The translations under genes were made by a program, and so were the position numbers. A DNA stretch of 64,000 nt, from contig JBBAFU010000003.1 of assembly GCA_041655275.1 (NCBI GenBank), positions 157,886 to 221,885 of the forward strand, in the 5' to 3' direction. Source of the DNA: JAJYRX01 sp041655275 (GTDB lineage Bacteria; Pseudomonadota; Gammaproteobacteria; Burkholderiales; Burkholderiaceae_B). This document shows positions 1-9,106 of the stretch, piece by piece (position 1 is the first letter of the stretch; each line of letters starts with the position of its first letter). Below the pieces are notes generated by a model. It saw only the letters and a program-made list of their open reading frames with translations. It did no database searches and was not told the origin of the DNA.

Positions 1-125
1 AGCGTCCGCGCTATCCTTCCCCGGCCGGAAGGCCGAGGCTTGCCGCGCACTGGGTCAGGTCGCGTGGCGAGTACCACTGAATCATCCCTTCTTCCCAGTA
101 TTCATCTTTTGAATCACCCCGGCTT

Positions 126-152
126 TGAACTGACCCCCAGGAGTTGGACACA
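126..152. other. Possible IS3-family terminal repeat remnant
   Basis: The first 203 bases hold no supported gene. Within them, positions 126-152 read like the outer end of IS3-family elements: TGA, a run of C, then GTTGGACA, followed by a purine-rich stretch and an ATG. No transposase reading frame follows, since the TPM gene lies immediately downstream on the other strand. If it is an IS end, it is a fragment. The resemblance is by eye only. Confidence 0.25.
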
Positions 153-203
153 ACCCTGGAGGGCACATGAGGAATTCAGTGGAAACTGGTCAGCCGATTT
201 TGC

Positions 204-707
204 TCAGAGCATCACCGGCTCGTCAGGCAGCACATTCTCGTCCCGGGCTGACCGTCCCGGCGGGCAGGTGTCGCGCAGGATGGCGTGCATGTCATCGATG
301 GCCGCGAGCAGACCGGGCAGATACTCTCCGGCATGCAGCTTCTGCTGCAGGCGCTGGCACACGGCAAGCCATTGCTGATCCGTGGCGGCGATACCGCGAT
401 CGGCAATGATCTCGAGCGCGCCCCTGTCCAGGGCAAGATAGAGCAGCACACCCGTATTCTCCGGTGTATCCCACACCTGCAGGCGCCCGAACACTTCGAG
501 CGCCCGCTGGCGCGGGTGACGCTCATGGCCGGGCGCCACCGGTTCGACCGCCAGGACGACCTCGGCTCCGTGATCCGCTTCGCCATGGCGAATGCGCTCG
601 GCAATCTGCGCCAGCACCGCTGGTGTGAACACGTGCCAGCGCAGGCGATTGGCCTGCAGCCAGGCCAGGCCTGTCACGCGTTTCCAGAATCTCGCACCCA
701 TGGTCAA
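204..707 (-). CDS. TPM-domain protein, second of a pair
   Basis: This 167-residue protein belongs to the TPM (YgcG/Psb32-like) family. It lies 6 bases downstream of another TPM gene. The TPM fold covers roughly residues 20-140 and keeps the pattern seen in the partner: a VLLYLALDRGALEIIADRGI strand pair followed by a helix rich in Q and L. Unlike the partner it has no signal peptide and no glycine-rich tail, so it is probably cytoplasmic or peripheral. It is the last gene of a minus-strand LemA-TPM-TPM operon. This trio is widespread in proteobacteria and is usually associated with the envelope, but its biochemical role is not settled. Family assignment is firm; function is unknown. Confidence 0.8.
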   Translation of the reverse strand: MTMGARFWKRVTGLAWLQANRLRWHVFTPAVLAQIAERIRHGEADHGAEVVLAVEPVAPGHERHPRQRALEVFGRLQVWDTPENTGVLLYLALDRGALEIIADRGIAATDQQWLAVCQRLQQKLHAGEYLPGLLAAIDDMHAILRDTCPPGRSARDENVLPDEPVML

Positions 708-713
708 TTTCTC

Positions 714-1601
714 CTACCAGCTGCCCGAGGCACCGCCCCCGCCGCTGCTTCCTCCGCCGCCTCCGCCAAAACCGCCGCCACCCCCGCCAAAACCGCCACC
801 GCCGAAACCACCCCCGCTCCAGCGCCCGCCGCCATGCCGGGATGCACCCACAGGCGCGCCCGACAGGTTCCGGGCAAAACCCAGGCGCAACAGGCCCAGC
901 ACCAGCGCCACAATCGTCACCATCACACCCAGCATCACGCTGCCATAGGCAATGCCGGCAATGATGCCCAGCGCCAGCGACGGAATGCCCGGCGGCATGA
1001 GCAGGGCCATCACAACAAACGCCAGCAGCATTTCCCAGCCCGGCGTGTCCTCATCGGCCCGGGCCGTCGCGCGCGCAGGCGGCAGGTCCTCTCCACGCAC
1101 CAGGCCGGCCAGCGCAGACACGCCGGCCTGTACACCCTGATCGAAATGCCCTTCGCGAAACAGCGGTGTGATCTGCTCGCGGATGATGCGTCCCGCAAGA
1201 ATATCGGGGACCGCCCCTTCCAGACCATAGCCCACCTCGATGCGCAGCAGCCGGTCGTCCTTCGCAATCACGAGCAGGATGCCGTCGTCCACTCCCTTGC
1301 GTCCCGGCTGCCACTGGGCAAAGGCACGGCGCGCATAGGACTCTATGCTTTCATCCCCGATCCCGGGCACCATGAGCACCGCAATCTGGGCACCCTTCTC
1401 GCGCTGCAAGGCATCCAGCGCCGTTTCCAACGCTTGCAGCGTGGCCGCATCCAGCGTTCCCGTCGTGTCCACGACCCGGTCGGTGAATGCCGGCACCGGC
1501 GCCGGCGCCGCCTGCACCGCCACGACCATCGCCAGCAGCAGCACCGGCAGGAGCATCAGCCGACCCAGAAGTCGACCCAGCGGCCCGGCACACCCGCTCA
1601 T
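714..1601 (-). CDS. Exported TPM-domain (YgcG-like) membrane protein
   Basis: This 295-residue protein has a signal sequence or first membrane segment at about residues 10-32 ending near VQAAPA. A TPM domain follows at about residues 38-165 (VVDTTGTLD, then DDGILLVIAKDDRLLRIEVG). Two hydrophobic segments lie at about residues 190-245. The C-terminal tail from about residue 255 is almost entirely Gly and Ser with a few Phe and Trp, a hallmark of YgcG proteins. The TPM domain should face the periplasm. The start overlaps the end of the lemA-like gene by 4 bases, which indicates translational coupling. No enzymatic activity can be assigned from sequence. Confidence 0.88.
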   Translation of the reverse strand: MSGCAGPLGRLLGRLMLLPVLLLAMVVAVQAAPAPVPAFTDRVVDTTGTLDAATLQALETALDALQREKGAQIAVLMVPGIGDESIESYARRAFAQWQPGRKGVDDGILLVIAKDDRLLRIEVGYGLEGAVPDILAGRIIREQITPLFREGHFDQGVQAGVSALAGLVRGEDLPPARATARADEDTPGWEMLLAFVVMALLMPPGIPSLALGIIAGIAYGSVMLGVMVTIVALVLGLLRLGFARNLSGAPVGASRHGGGRWSGGGFGGGGFGGGGGGFGGGGGGSSGGGGASGSW

Positions 1602-2212
1602 TGCGCCGGGCCTGCCGGTGTATTGCTGAAGCGTATCTCGGGATCGCGACGCAGTGTATCCTCACGATCCAGCCCATACTGCTCGCGCACCGAATAGCCG
1701 AACACGCGCGCCGTGACCAGCGTGGGAAACTGCCGCACCACCAGGTTGTAATCCCGGATGGCCTGCACATAGCGCCCGCGCTCGGTGGCGATGCGATTCT
1801 CGGTGCCTTCGAGCTGGGTCATCAGATCCTGGAACAGGGCATCGCTGCGCAGCTGGGGATAATTCTCGGACACGGCAATCAGGCGCGAGAGCGCCGATGA
1901 CAATGCGCCCTGAGCCTGCATGAACTGGCGCATGGCCGCCGCATCTTCGAGATTGCCCACATTCAGCTGCACGGAAGACACACGCGCGCGCGCCTCGGTC
2001 ACTTCGGTGAGCACCGTGCGCTCCTGCGTCATATAGGCATCCACCGAGGCCACCAGCTTGGGCACGAGCTCGGCGCGGCGCTCGTACTGGTTCAGCGTCT
2101 GCGACCAGGCTGCATTCACCTGCTCGTCGAGCCGCTGCAACTCGTTGTAGCCACAACCGGAAAGTGCCAGCGCCAGCACAGGCGCCACCAGCCACAGGAA
2201 GAAACGTGCCAT
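1598..2212 (-). CDS. lemA: LemA family lipoprotein
   Basis: A LemA family protein of 204 residues. The N-terminus is hydrophobic and ends in LALALSGC, a good lipobox, so the mature protein is probably a lipoprotein. The rest is a long helical LemA domain with typical segments (AWSQTLNQYERRAELVPKLV near the start and ENYPQLRSDALFQDLMTQLE in the middle). I chose the ATG at 2212 because it gives a clean signal peptide; an in-frame upstream start would add 14 polar residues before it. It is the first gene of the LemA-TPM-TPM operon. LemA is an envelope protein of unknown molecular role. Confidence 0.9.
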   Translation of the reverse strand: MARFFLWLVAPVLALALSGCGYNELQRLDEQVNAAWSQTLNQYERRAELVPKLVASVDAYMTQERTVLTEVTEARARVSSVQLNVGNLEDAAAMRQFMQAQGALSSALSRLIAVSENYPQLRSDALFQDLMTQLEGTENRIATERGRYVQAIRDYNLVVRQFPTLVTARVFGYSVREQYGLDREDTLRRDPEIRFSNTPAGPAQ

Positions 2213-2282
2213 CACAGTCCCCAAAAAATCCCGCCTTACAATCCCGCCACACATTCGGCCTCATGATAACGCCTGCAACAAA

Positions 2283-2489
2283 TTGTGCGCACCATCAAGC
2301 TGGGTTATACTGTGCCACTTGATTTTTTTGCGCGATGCACCAATCCGCGCGCACCGGCATTCCGCCGGTGGTGGTCCGCCGCTTTCTGACATTCCGGCCG
2401 GCCGCCCCATTCTTACAGACTGCTTTATTCGTCCGCCTGGATTGGTATCTCTCGACTCGAGCGATAGGCTGTCGCTGGAGTCAACTCAA
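2283..2489 (+). promoter_or_regulatory. Candidate rhlE promoter and long 5' leader
   Basis: TTGTGC at 2283-2288 and TATACT at 2306-2311 are separated by 17 bp and form a plausible sigma-70 promoter. Transcription would start near 2318, leaving an untranslated leader of about 170 bases before the rhlE ATG. The leader begins with a run of seven T (2322-2328) and then contains GC-rich self-complementary blocks (GCCGG repeats around 2360-2405). Long structured leaders are common on RNA-helicase genes. No leader peptide or known riboswitch is recognised. Confidence 0.45.
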
Positions 2490-3677
<1,188 letters not shown>

Positions 3678-3686
3678 TCCACAGCC

Positions 3687-5285
3687 ATGCGCATTCCGCA
3701 AGAAGTCTCACGCCGCCGCACCTTTGCCATCATCTCGCACCCCGATGCCGGCAAGACCACGCTCACGGAAAAGCTCCTGCTGTTTGCCGGCGCCATCCAG
3801 ATTGCCGGCAGCGTGAAGGCGCGCAAGGCCCAGCGTCACGCCTCGTCCGACTGGATGGAGATCGAAAAGCAGCGCGGTATTTCCGTCGCCTCGTCGGTGA
3901 TGCAGATGGAATACCGCGACTGCGTCATCAATCTGCTGGACACGCCCGGGCACCAGGATTTTTCCGAAGACACCTACCGGGTACTGACCGCCGTCGATGC
4001 GGCCCTGATGGTGATCGATGCGGCCAACGGCGTCGAGCCCCAGACCGAGCGCCTGCTCCAGGTCTGCCGCGCACGCAACACGCCCATCATCACCTTCATC
4101 AACAAGCTGGATCGCGAGGTGCGCGAACCCCTGGACCTGCTCTCCGAGCTGGAAGCGCATCTGGGCATGGAAGTCATCCCGTTTTCCTGGCCCGTGGGCA
4201 TGGGCCGGCGCTTCGGCGGCGTCTTCGACATCCGCCATGACCACATGCGTGTGTTCCGGCCGGGTCAGGAAAGGCGGGGTGCGGAAGACGAAATCATCAC
4301 CGGCCTGGACAATCCCGAATGCAGCGCGCGCTTCGGTGAGGACTTCGCCAAGGCCCATGAAGAGATCGCGCTGATCCGGGAAGCCTCGCCCGACTTTGAT
4401 CACGACGCCTTTCTGGATGCCCGGCAGACACCCCTGTTCTTTGGCTCGGCCATCAACAACTTCGGCGTACGCGAAGTGCTTGATGCCCTGGTCGAGCTGG
4501 CACCGCCGCCGGGACCGCGCAGTGCGCTGGAACGCGAGGTCCATCCGCACGAGAAAGTCTTCAGCGGCATGGTGTTCAAGGTGCAGGCGAACATGGACCC
4601 CGCCCACCGCGACCGTGTCGCCTTCCTGCGCGTGAGTTCGGGCGTGTTCCGGCGCGGCATGCGCCTGCGCATCTCGCGCAACGGCAAGGAGATCCGCCCG
4701 AACAACGTGGTGTCCTTCCTGTCACAGCGCCGCGACCTCCTCGACGAAGCCTTTGCCGGCGACATCATCGGCATTCCCAACCATGGCCTGCTGCAGCTGG
4801 GCGACGTGTTGACCGAAGGGGAAACCCTGCATTTCACCGGCCTGCCCTTCTTTGCGCCCGAGCTCTTCCAGGCGGTCGAAGTCCGCGACCCCCTGCGCAG
4901 CAAGCAGCTGCGCACCGGCCTCACCCAGCTGGGTGAGGAAGGCGCCATCCAGGTATTCCGGCCCGAAGCTGCGGCAGGCACGCTGCTGCTCGGTGCGGTG
5001 GGTCAGCTGCAGTTCGAGGTCGTGCTGCATCGCCTGCGTACCGAATACGGCGTTGACGCCCGGCTCATGCCTTCGCGCTACAACATGGCACGCTGGGTCA
5101 GTGCCGAAAATCCCGCCGATATGCAGAAATTCATGCGCGCCAACGAAGCGCATATTGCCCATGACGTGGTTGATGCCGTTGCCTTCCTGGCCACATCATC
5201 TGCGCAGCTGCGTGTCGTGCAGGAGCTGCACCCGGACATCAAGTTCCATACCATGCGCGAGCATGGGGTACAGGTCTTCTCCTAG
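3687..5285 (+). CDS. prfC: Peptide chain release factor 3
   Basis: RF3 is the GTPase that recycles RF1 and RF2 from the ribosome after peptide release. The 532-residue length matches the family. The P-loop HPDAGKTT lies at about residues 18-25, G3 DTPGHQDF at about 85-92 and NKLD at about 139-142. Elongation-factor-like domain II and the RF3 C-terminal domain follow (PSRYNMARWV near residue 470). The reading frame is intact. Its start lies 9 bases after the rhlE stop. Confidence 0.96.
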   Translation: MRIPQEVSRRRTFAIISHPDAGKTTLTEKLLLFAGAIQIAGSVKARKAQRHASSDWMEIEKQRGISVASSVMQMEYRDCVINLLDTPGHQDFSEDTYRVLTAVDAALMVIDAANGVEPQTERLLQVCRARNTPIITFINKLDREVREPLDLLSELEAHLGMEVIPFSWPVGMGRRFGGVFDIRHDHMRVFRPGQERRGAEDEIITGLDNPECSARFGEDFAKAHEEIALIREASPDFDHDAFLDARQTPLFFGSAINNFGVREVLDALVELAPPPGPRSALEREVHPHEKVFSGMVFKVQANMDPAHRDRVAFLRVSSGVFRRGMRLRISRNGKEIRPNNVVSFLSQRRDLLDEAFAGDIIGIPNHGLLQLGDVLTEGETLHFTGLPFFAPELFQAVEVRDPLRSKQLRTGLTQLGEEGAIQVFRPEAAAGTLLLGAVGQLQFEVVLHRLRTEYGVDARLMPSRYNMARWVSAENPADMQKFMRANEAHIAHDVVDAVAFLATSSAQLRVVQELHPDIKFHTMREHGVQVFS

Positions 5286-5350
5286 ACAGATATACTAGTT
5301 CCCAGTTTTCTCCAGCTTTTGCGTGCCTTCTGAAACCTGAATAGACTGTC

Positions 5351-5992
5351 GTGTCCTGGCGTTTTCTCCTCCTTGTTCTGCTGGTCGTTGGCGGTTTCTC
5401 TGCCTGGGGCGGCATCAACCTTGGCAACTGGCTCGTGGCCCATGGCCCGGCAACGCCCATGGTGATCGAGGATGACGCCCCGCTGGGCGATCTGGTGCTG
5501 GATGCGGACGGCAGGCCCTTCATGGCACAGCCCCCGCAGCCTCTGATCGATGGGCGCCAGGGCATCCCGGACAATAATGCGGCCATCGCCTGGCATGTGC
5601 CCGGACGCTCTCTCATCCACGACGACGTGCTGCCGCCCATCGCCATTGCCACCACTGCCATCAGCATGGAGCAGGCGCGCGCCATCGCCGAAGGCGAGGA
5701 AGGCCTGCCCGGCATGGGGGACATCAGCGCGCTGATCGCCAACATCCAGGGTGCGCGGCTGCCACTGCAACCCATCGATGTACCGCAGACCGCATCATCT
5801 GCGGCCGCAGCGACGGCCACTGCGCCGGCACCTGTCGGCAATTGGGAGCTCGCCCTGCGCCAGGAAATCCAGGCCTGCAGCCGTCTGGGCTTCTTCGAGC
5901 GCCCCAGCTGCGCCTGGGCGGCACGCAACCGTTACTGTGAACCCAACGGGGCCTGGGGCAAGACGCCGGACTGTCCGGCCAAATCCTTCTGA
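5351..5992 (+). CDS. Unknown anchored protein with conserved Cys-rich C-terminus
   Basis: A 213-residue protein of unknown function starting at GTG. Residues 2-22 are hydrophobic (FLLLVLLVVGGFSAWGGI), consistent with a single N-terminal anchor and a periplasmic body. The middle is low-complexity, rich in Pro and Ala. The C-terminus from about residue 165 looks like a compact module: three Cys, several aromatics, and a pattern C-x6-F-x4-CAWAARNRYC-x10-C. This tail resembles conserved hypothetical proteins of Burkholderiales, but I cannot name a domain. It is followed by another membrane protein 10 bases downstream, suggesting a two-gene unit. Confidence 0.75.
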   Translation: MSWRFLLLVLLVVGGFSAWGGINLGNWLVAHGPATPMVIEDDAPLGDLVLDADGRPFMAQPPQPLIDGRQGIPDNNAAIAWHVPGRSLIHDDVLPPIAIATTAISMEQARAIAEGEEGLPGMGDISALIANIQGARLPLQPIDVPQTASSAAAATATAPAPVGNWELALRQEIQACSRLGFFERPSCAWAARNRYCEPNGAWGKTPDCPAKSF

Positions 5993-6019
5993 AATTGAGC
6001 CATGCCCAGGGAGAAGCTC

Positions 6020-6616
6020 ATGCGCGTCACACGCCGCGATATTCGTCAACTGCGCCGTACAGTGTTCAACCTGTCGGCCGCATCCAATCTGGCCAGCGTA
6101 CTGCTCGTCGTGCTGGCGGCCGTCGCCTGGTGGCCCGCCGTACAGAAGATAAGGGCCTTTGGCGAAACCGTTGATTACAGCGGCCTGGAGGCACTGGGCC
6201 CCACAGTGGTCGAGCGCCTGCAGGAATACAACCCGATCTTCTGGTGGCTGGCCATCATCATCGGCACGCTGTTGCTGGTCTACGTGCTGTACGCCCTCGT
6301 CATGGCCATACAGCGCCGCCTGCGTCGCAAGCTTGTCCGGCAAGCCACCATCAGCGGGCTGGCGCAACAGTTGTCCGAGCCCGCACGCGAAGTGCTTTCC
6401 TGGGCATGGCATGACCGCCGCGAACCCATCAGCGTTGGCATTCTGCAACAGGCTCTGACCCAGATGCACGGCGGGCGCGCTTCCCGGATTGCCCTCGCGC
6501 GCGAACACGCGGCCGCACTGGCGCCGGCCCGGGACGAGCCCCAAGCACCGGCCCGGAAGCAGCCCGAGGTTGACAAAACGGATGACAAAACACTTGCGCT
6601 AACGCCCAAAATGTGA
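6020..6616 (+). CDS. Unknown two-span membrane protein
   Basis: This 198-residue protein is of unknown function. Two hydrophobic segments are visible, at about residues 22-40 (LASVLLVVLAAVAWW) and 75-98 (IFWWLAIIIGTLLLVYVLY). They are followed by a basic, helical, cytoplasm-type tail (RRRLRRKLVRQ) and a Pro/Ala-rich end. I prefer the ATG at 6020, which sits behind an AGGGAGA ribosome-binding site; an ATG at 6002 would add six residues. It probably forms an operon with the gene before it. No catalytic motif is visible. Confidence 0.72.
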   Translation: MRVTRRDIRQLRRTVFNLSAASNLASVLLVVLAAVAWWPAVQKIRAFGETVDYSGLEALGPTVVERLQEYNPIFWWLAIIIGTLLLVYVLYALVMAIQRRLRRKLVRQATISGLAQQLSEPAREVLSWAWHDRREPISVGILQQALTQMHGGRASRIALAREHAAALAPARDEPQAPARKQPEVDKTDDKTLALTPKM

Positions 6617-6933
6617 TCGACTATCTTTTATGGACTGCGCACACGCTTACTCCCGTTTCACCATTGCCCGCCAGCAACTGGCCGGGCCGCGTGCTTTCGC
6701 CTGCATTCCTGCCTGCTTGTCTACCCCTTGCCTGTCTACTCCCGTCTCTGCGCCCCTCCTGCGTGGCCTTCTGCTGCTAGCGACCGGTTGCCGAGCCTAG
6801 CGTTGCGTGGCAGTTCGGCAGCCTGACCTCCCGCCACAGCCCATTTCCGGTTATTGCCATACCCGGCGTCAGTCATCCTGCGAACCCTGTGCAGACACGA
6901 CAACCCGGCAGACCCAGCCAGACAGGTAACATC
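6617..6933 (+). promoter_or_regulatory. leuA leader region
   Basis: This 317-base stretch lies before leuA. It contains a 56-codon open frame with a leucine run (6630-6800). It also offers two mutually exclusive pairings: GGTTGCCGA (6786-6794) with TCGGCAGCC (6815-6823), and GTGGC (6807-6811) with GCCAC (6833-6837). No T-run follows the second stem, so a classic intrinsic attenuator is not obvious. The layout still suggests translation-linked control of leuA by leucine. Confidence 0.4.
6630..6800 (+). CDS. Putative leucine leader peptide (LeuL-like)
   Basis: This is a 56-codon frame beginning ATG GAC TGC. Near its end, codons 43-50 read Leu-Leu-Arg-Gly-Leu-Leu-Leu-Leu, including the codons CTC, CTT and CTA. 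Such runs are the sensing element of leucine attenuators. The frame stops at TAG 6798-6800, within the region that can form alternative stems and 133 bases before leuA. Against it, no convincing ribosome-binding site precedes the ATG, so the true start could be internal. The leucine run is directly visible; the regulatory role is inferred. Confidence 0.4.
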   Translation: MDCAHAYSRFTIARQQLAGPRAFACIPACLSTPCLSTPVSAPLLRGLLLLATGCRA

Positions 6934-8640
6934 ATGATCAAGAATCCTTCCGACAAATACCGTCCCTTCCGTCCGTTCGACCGCGATTTCTCCGAACGCA
7001 CCTGGCCCTCCAAGAGCATCACCAGGCCGCCCATCTGGATGAGCACCGACCTGCGCGACGGCAACCAGGCCCTCATCGAACCCATGAGCGTGGAGCGCAA
7101 GCTGCGCTTCTTCGAAATGCTGGTGCGCATCGGTTTCAAGGAAATCGAGGTCGGCTTCCCCTCGGCCTCGCAAACCGATTTCGACTTCGTGCGCAAACTG
7201 GTGGACGAAGACCGCATTCCCGATGATGTCACCATTATCGTGCTGACCCAGTCGCGCGAAGACCTGATCCGCCGCACGGTGGCGTCGGCTGCCGGTGCGC
7301 GACGCGCCATCGTTCATCTGTACAACGCCTGCGCGCCGGCCTTCCGCAAGATTGTCTTCAACATGAGCCGCGAGGAAATCAGGCAGATCGCGACTTCCGG
7401 CACGCAGCTGGTGAAGGACTGCGTTGCGGCCCATCCCGAGACCATCTGGGGCTATGAGTACTCGCCCGAGGTCTTCAGCACGACCGAACCCGAGTTCGCC
7501 CTCGAGGTCTGCAATGCCGTCACGCGCGTCTGGCAGCCCGGTCCCGGCAACAAGATCATCTTCAACCTGCCCGCCACCGTGGAAGCGACCACCCCCAACC
7601 TGTATGCCGACCAGATCGAGTGGATGCATACGCATCTGGACCAGCGCGAACACATCGTGCTCAGCGTACATCCGCACAATGACCGGGGTACGGCAGTCGC
7701 GGCCGCCGAGTTTGCCGTCATGGCGGGCGCCGACCGTGTCGAGGGCTGCCTGTTCGGCAGCGGCGAGCGCACGGGCAACGTGGACCTGGTCACACTGGCA
7801 CTCAACCTCTATACCCAGGGTGTCCATCCGGGCCTGGATTTTTCCGACATCGACGAAATCCGTCTCTGCGCTGAATACTGCAACCAGTTGCCGGTTCATC
7901 CGCGTCACCCCTATGCCGGCGATCTGGTGTTCACCGCGTTTTCGGGCTCACACCAGGATGCCATCAAGAAGGGCTTTGCCGTGCAGAAGGCGGACGCCAT
8001 CTGGGAAGTGCCCTATCTGCCCATCGATCCGGCCGACCTGGGGCGCAGCTACGATGCCGTCATCCGCGTCAACAGCCAGTCCGGCAAGGGCGGCGTCTCC
8101 TATCTGCTCGAAAAGGAGCACGGCCTCAGCTTGCCGCGCCGCCTGCAAATCGAGTTCAGCCGCGCCATCCAGCGCGTCACCGACGAGACCGGCGCAGAAG
8201 TCACTGCAGATCAGGTCTTCAACATCTTCAACTCGGAGTATCTGGACCAGAACGAGCCCTGGAAGCTGGTGCGTCACCGTATCACGGGTGACCGCGGCAA
8301 TGGCAGCGGGCCCCGCTTCGAGATCGATGTCGAGCTGGAGCATGGCGGCGAAACACGCCAGCTCAGCGGTTCCGGTGATGGTGCGCTTGCCGCCTTCGTC
8401 AATGCCCTGGGTGTGGATGTGCGCATCATGGACTACAACGAACACGCCATAGGCACCGGCACCGACACCCGTGCCGCATCCTATGTGGAAATGCGCGTGG
8501 GCGATTCGGCCACCGGTTTTGGCGTGGGCATCCACAAGGACATCGTCACCGCTTCATTCCTGGCCATCCTCAGTGCCCTGAACCGTCACGAAAAGGCGCA
8601 GGCCGCCGAAGCGGCAAGCCCGGCCACGGCTGTCGCCTGA
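6934..8640 (+). CDS. leuA: 2-isopropylmalate synthase
   Basis: It condenses acetyl-CoA with 2-oxoisovalerate in the first committed step of leucine synthesis. At 568 residues it matches the longer type-2 enzymes. The HMGL-like TIM-barrel domain spans about residues 30-310 and includes DLRDGNQA near residue 39 and the metal-binding HPH at 246-248. The C-terminal LeuA dimerisation/allosteric domain, where leucine binds, covers about 430-555. The start at MIKNPSDKY matches the family and sits behind ACAGGTAAC. The gene stands alone, with no leuB, leuC or leuD nearby, and its leader suggests leucine-dependent control. Confidence 0.95.
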   Translation: MIKNPSDKYRPFRPFDRDFSERTWPSKSITRPPIWMSTDLRDGNQALIEPMSVERKLRFFEMLVRIGFKEIEVGFPSASQTDFDFVRKLVDEDRIPDDVTIIVLTQSREDLIRRTVASAAGARRAIVHLYNACAPAFRKIVFNMSREEIRQIATSGTQLVKDCVAAHPETIWGYEYSPEVFSTTEPEFALEVCNAVTRVWQPGPGNKIIFNLPATVEATTPNLYADQIEWMHTHLDQREHIVLSVHPHNDRGTAVAAAEFAVMAGADRVEGCLFGSGERTGNVDLVTLALNLYTQGVHPGLDFSDIDEIRLCAEYCNQLPVHPRHPYAGDLVFTAFSGSHQDAIKKGFAVQKADAIWEVPYLPIDPADLGRSYDAVIRVNSQSGKGGVSYLLEKEHGLSLPRRLQIEFSRAIQRVTDETGAEVTADQVFNIFNSEYLDQNEPWKLVRHRITGDRGNGSGPRFEIDVELEHGGETRQLSGSGDGALAAFVNALGVDVRIMDYNEHAIGTGTDTRAASYVEMRVGDSATGFGVGIHKDIVTASFLAILSALNRHEKAQAAEAASPATAVA

Positions 8641-8652
8641 ACGCCGGCCGGC

Positions 8653-9006
8653 CTACCACATGGAGGCCGGCTCCCAGGTGACATCCGCCCCCTGCTGGTG
8701 AGATGCCCGGAGCATGGCCAGCAGGGGCCAGGCCCGTTGCCGGAACGTAACCGGCTCGGTAATGGGATGGCCTGCACTGTCTTCATCATCGAAGCCTTTG
8801 GGCTGCCCATCGGCGTGACGCTTGCGATCAAGCTCGACGGCTTCTTCTATGGCTGCGATGGCAGCCGGCATCTGTTCCCGGGTGAAGACACCGCGCTCGG
8901 GCAGGCTGTTGCCATACTGCCTGCCGGCCACGCGCATCACCATGAGTGCATGTTCTGCAAACATGACCACATCGGCCGCAGCTCTGGAATGAAAGACGAC
9001 TAGCAT
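8653..9006 (-). CDS. DUF1840 family protein
   Basis: A 117-residue soluble protein resembling DUF1840, a small family of beta- and gammaproteobacteria without known function. The N-terminus MLVVFHSRAAADVVMF and the following AAIAAIEEAV helix are typical of the family. The start at 9006 has a strong GGAGGG site 8 bases upstream; the longer in-frame extension lacks support. It is convergent with leuA (12 bases apart) and divergent from the large RHS gene. The upstream intergenic stretch is only about 100 bases. Confidence 0.8.
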   Translation of the reverse strand: MLVVFHSRAAADVVMFAEHALMVMRVAGRQYGNSLPERGVFTREQMPAAIAAIEEAVELDRKRHADGQPKGFDDEDSAGHPITEPVTFRQRAWPLLAMLRASHQQGADVTWEPASMW

Positions 9007-9106
9007 AGCGGTTTCCCTCCAAGGACTATAAGTACACACTACCGCAGCCGCAGCCGCCTGCCAAGGGGCAAGATGGAGTCCGTGACCCACTTCAGAGTTC
9101 CGGACC

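Noticed and set aside
285..1697. Plus-strand open frame across the TPM genes
   Set aside because: It is low-complexity and rich in Gln, Arg and His, and is antisense to three overlapping family-recognised genes.
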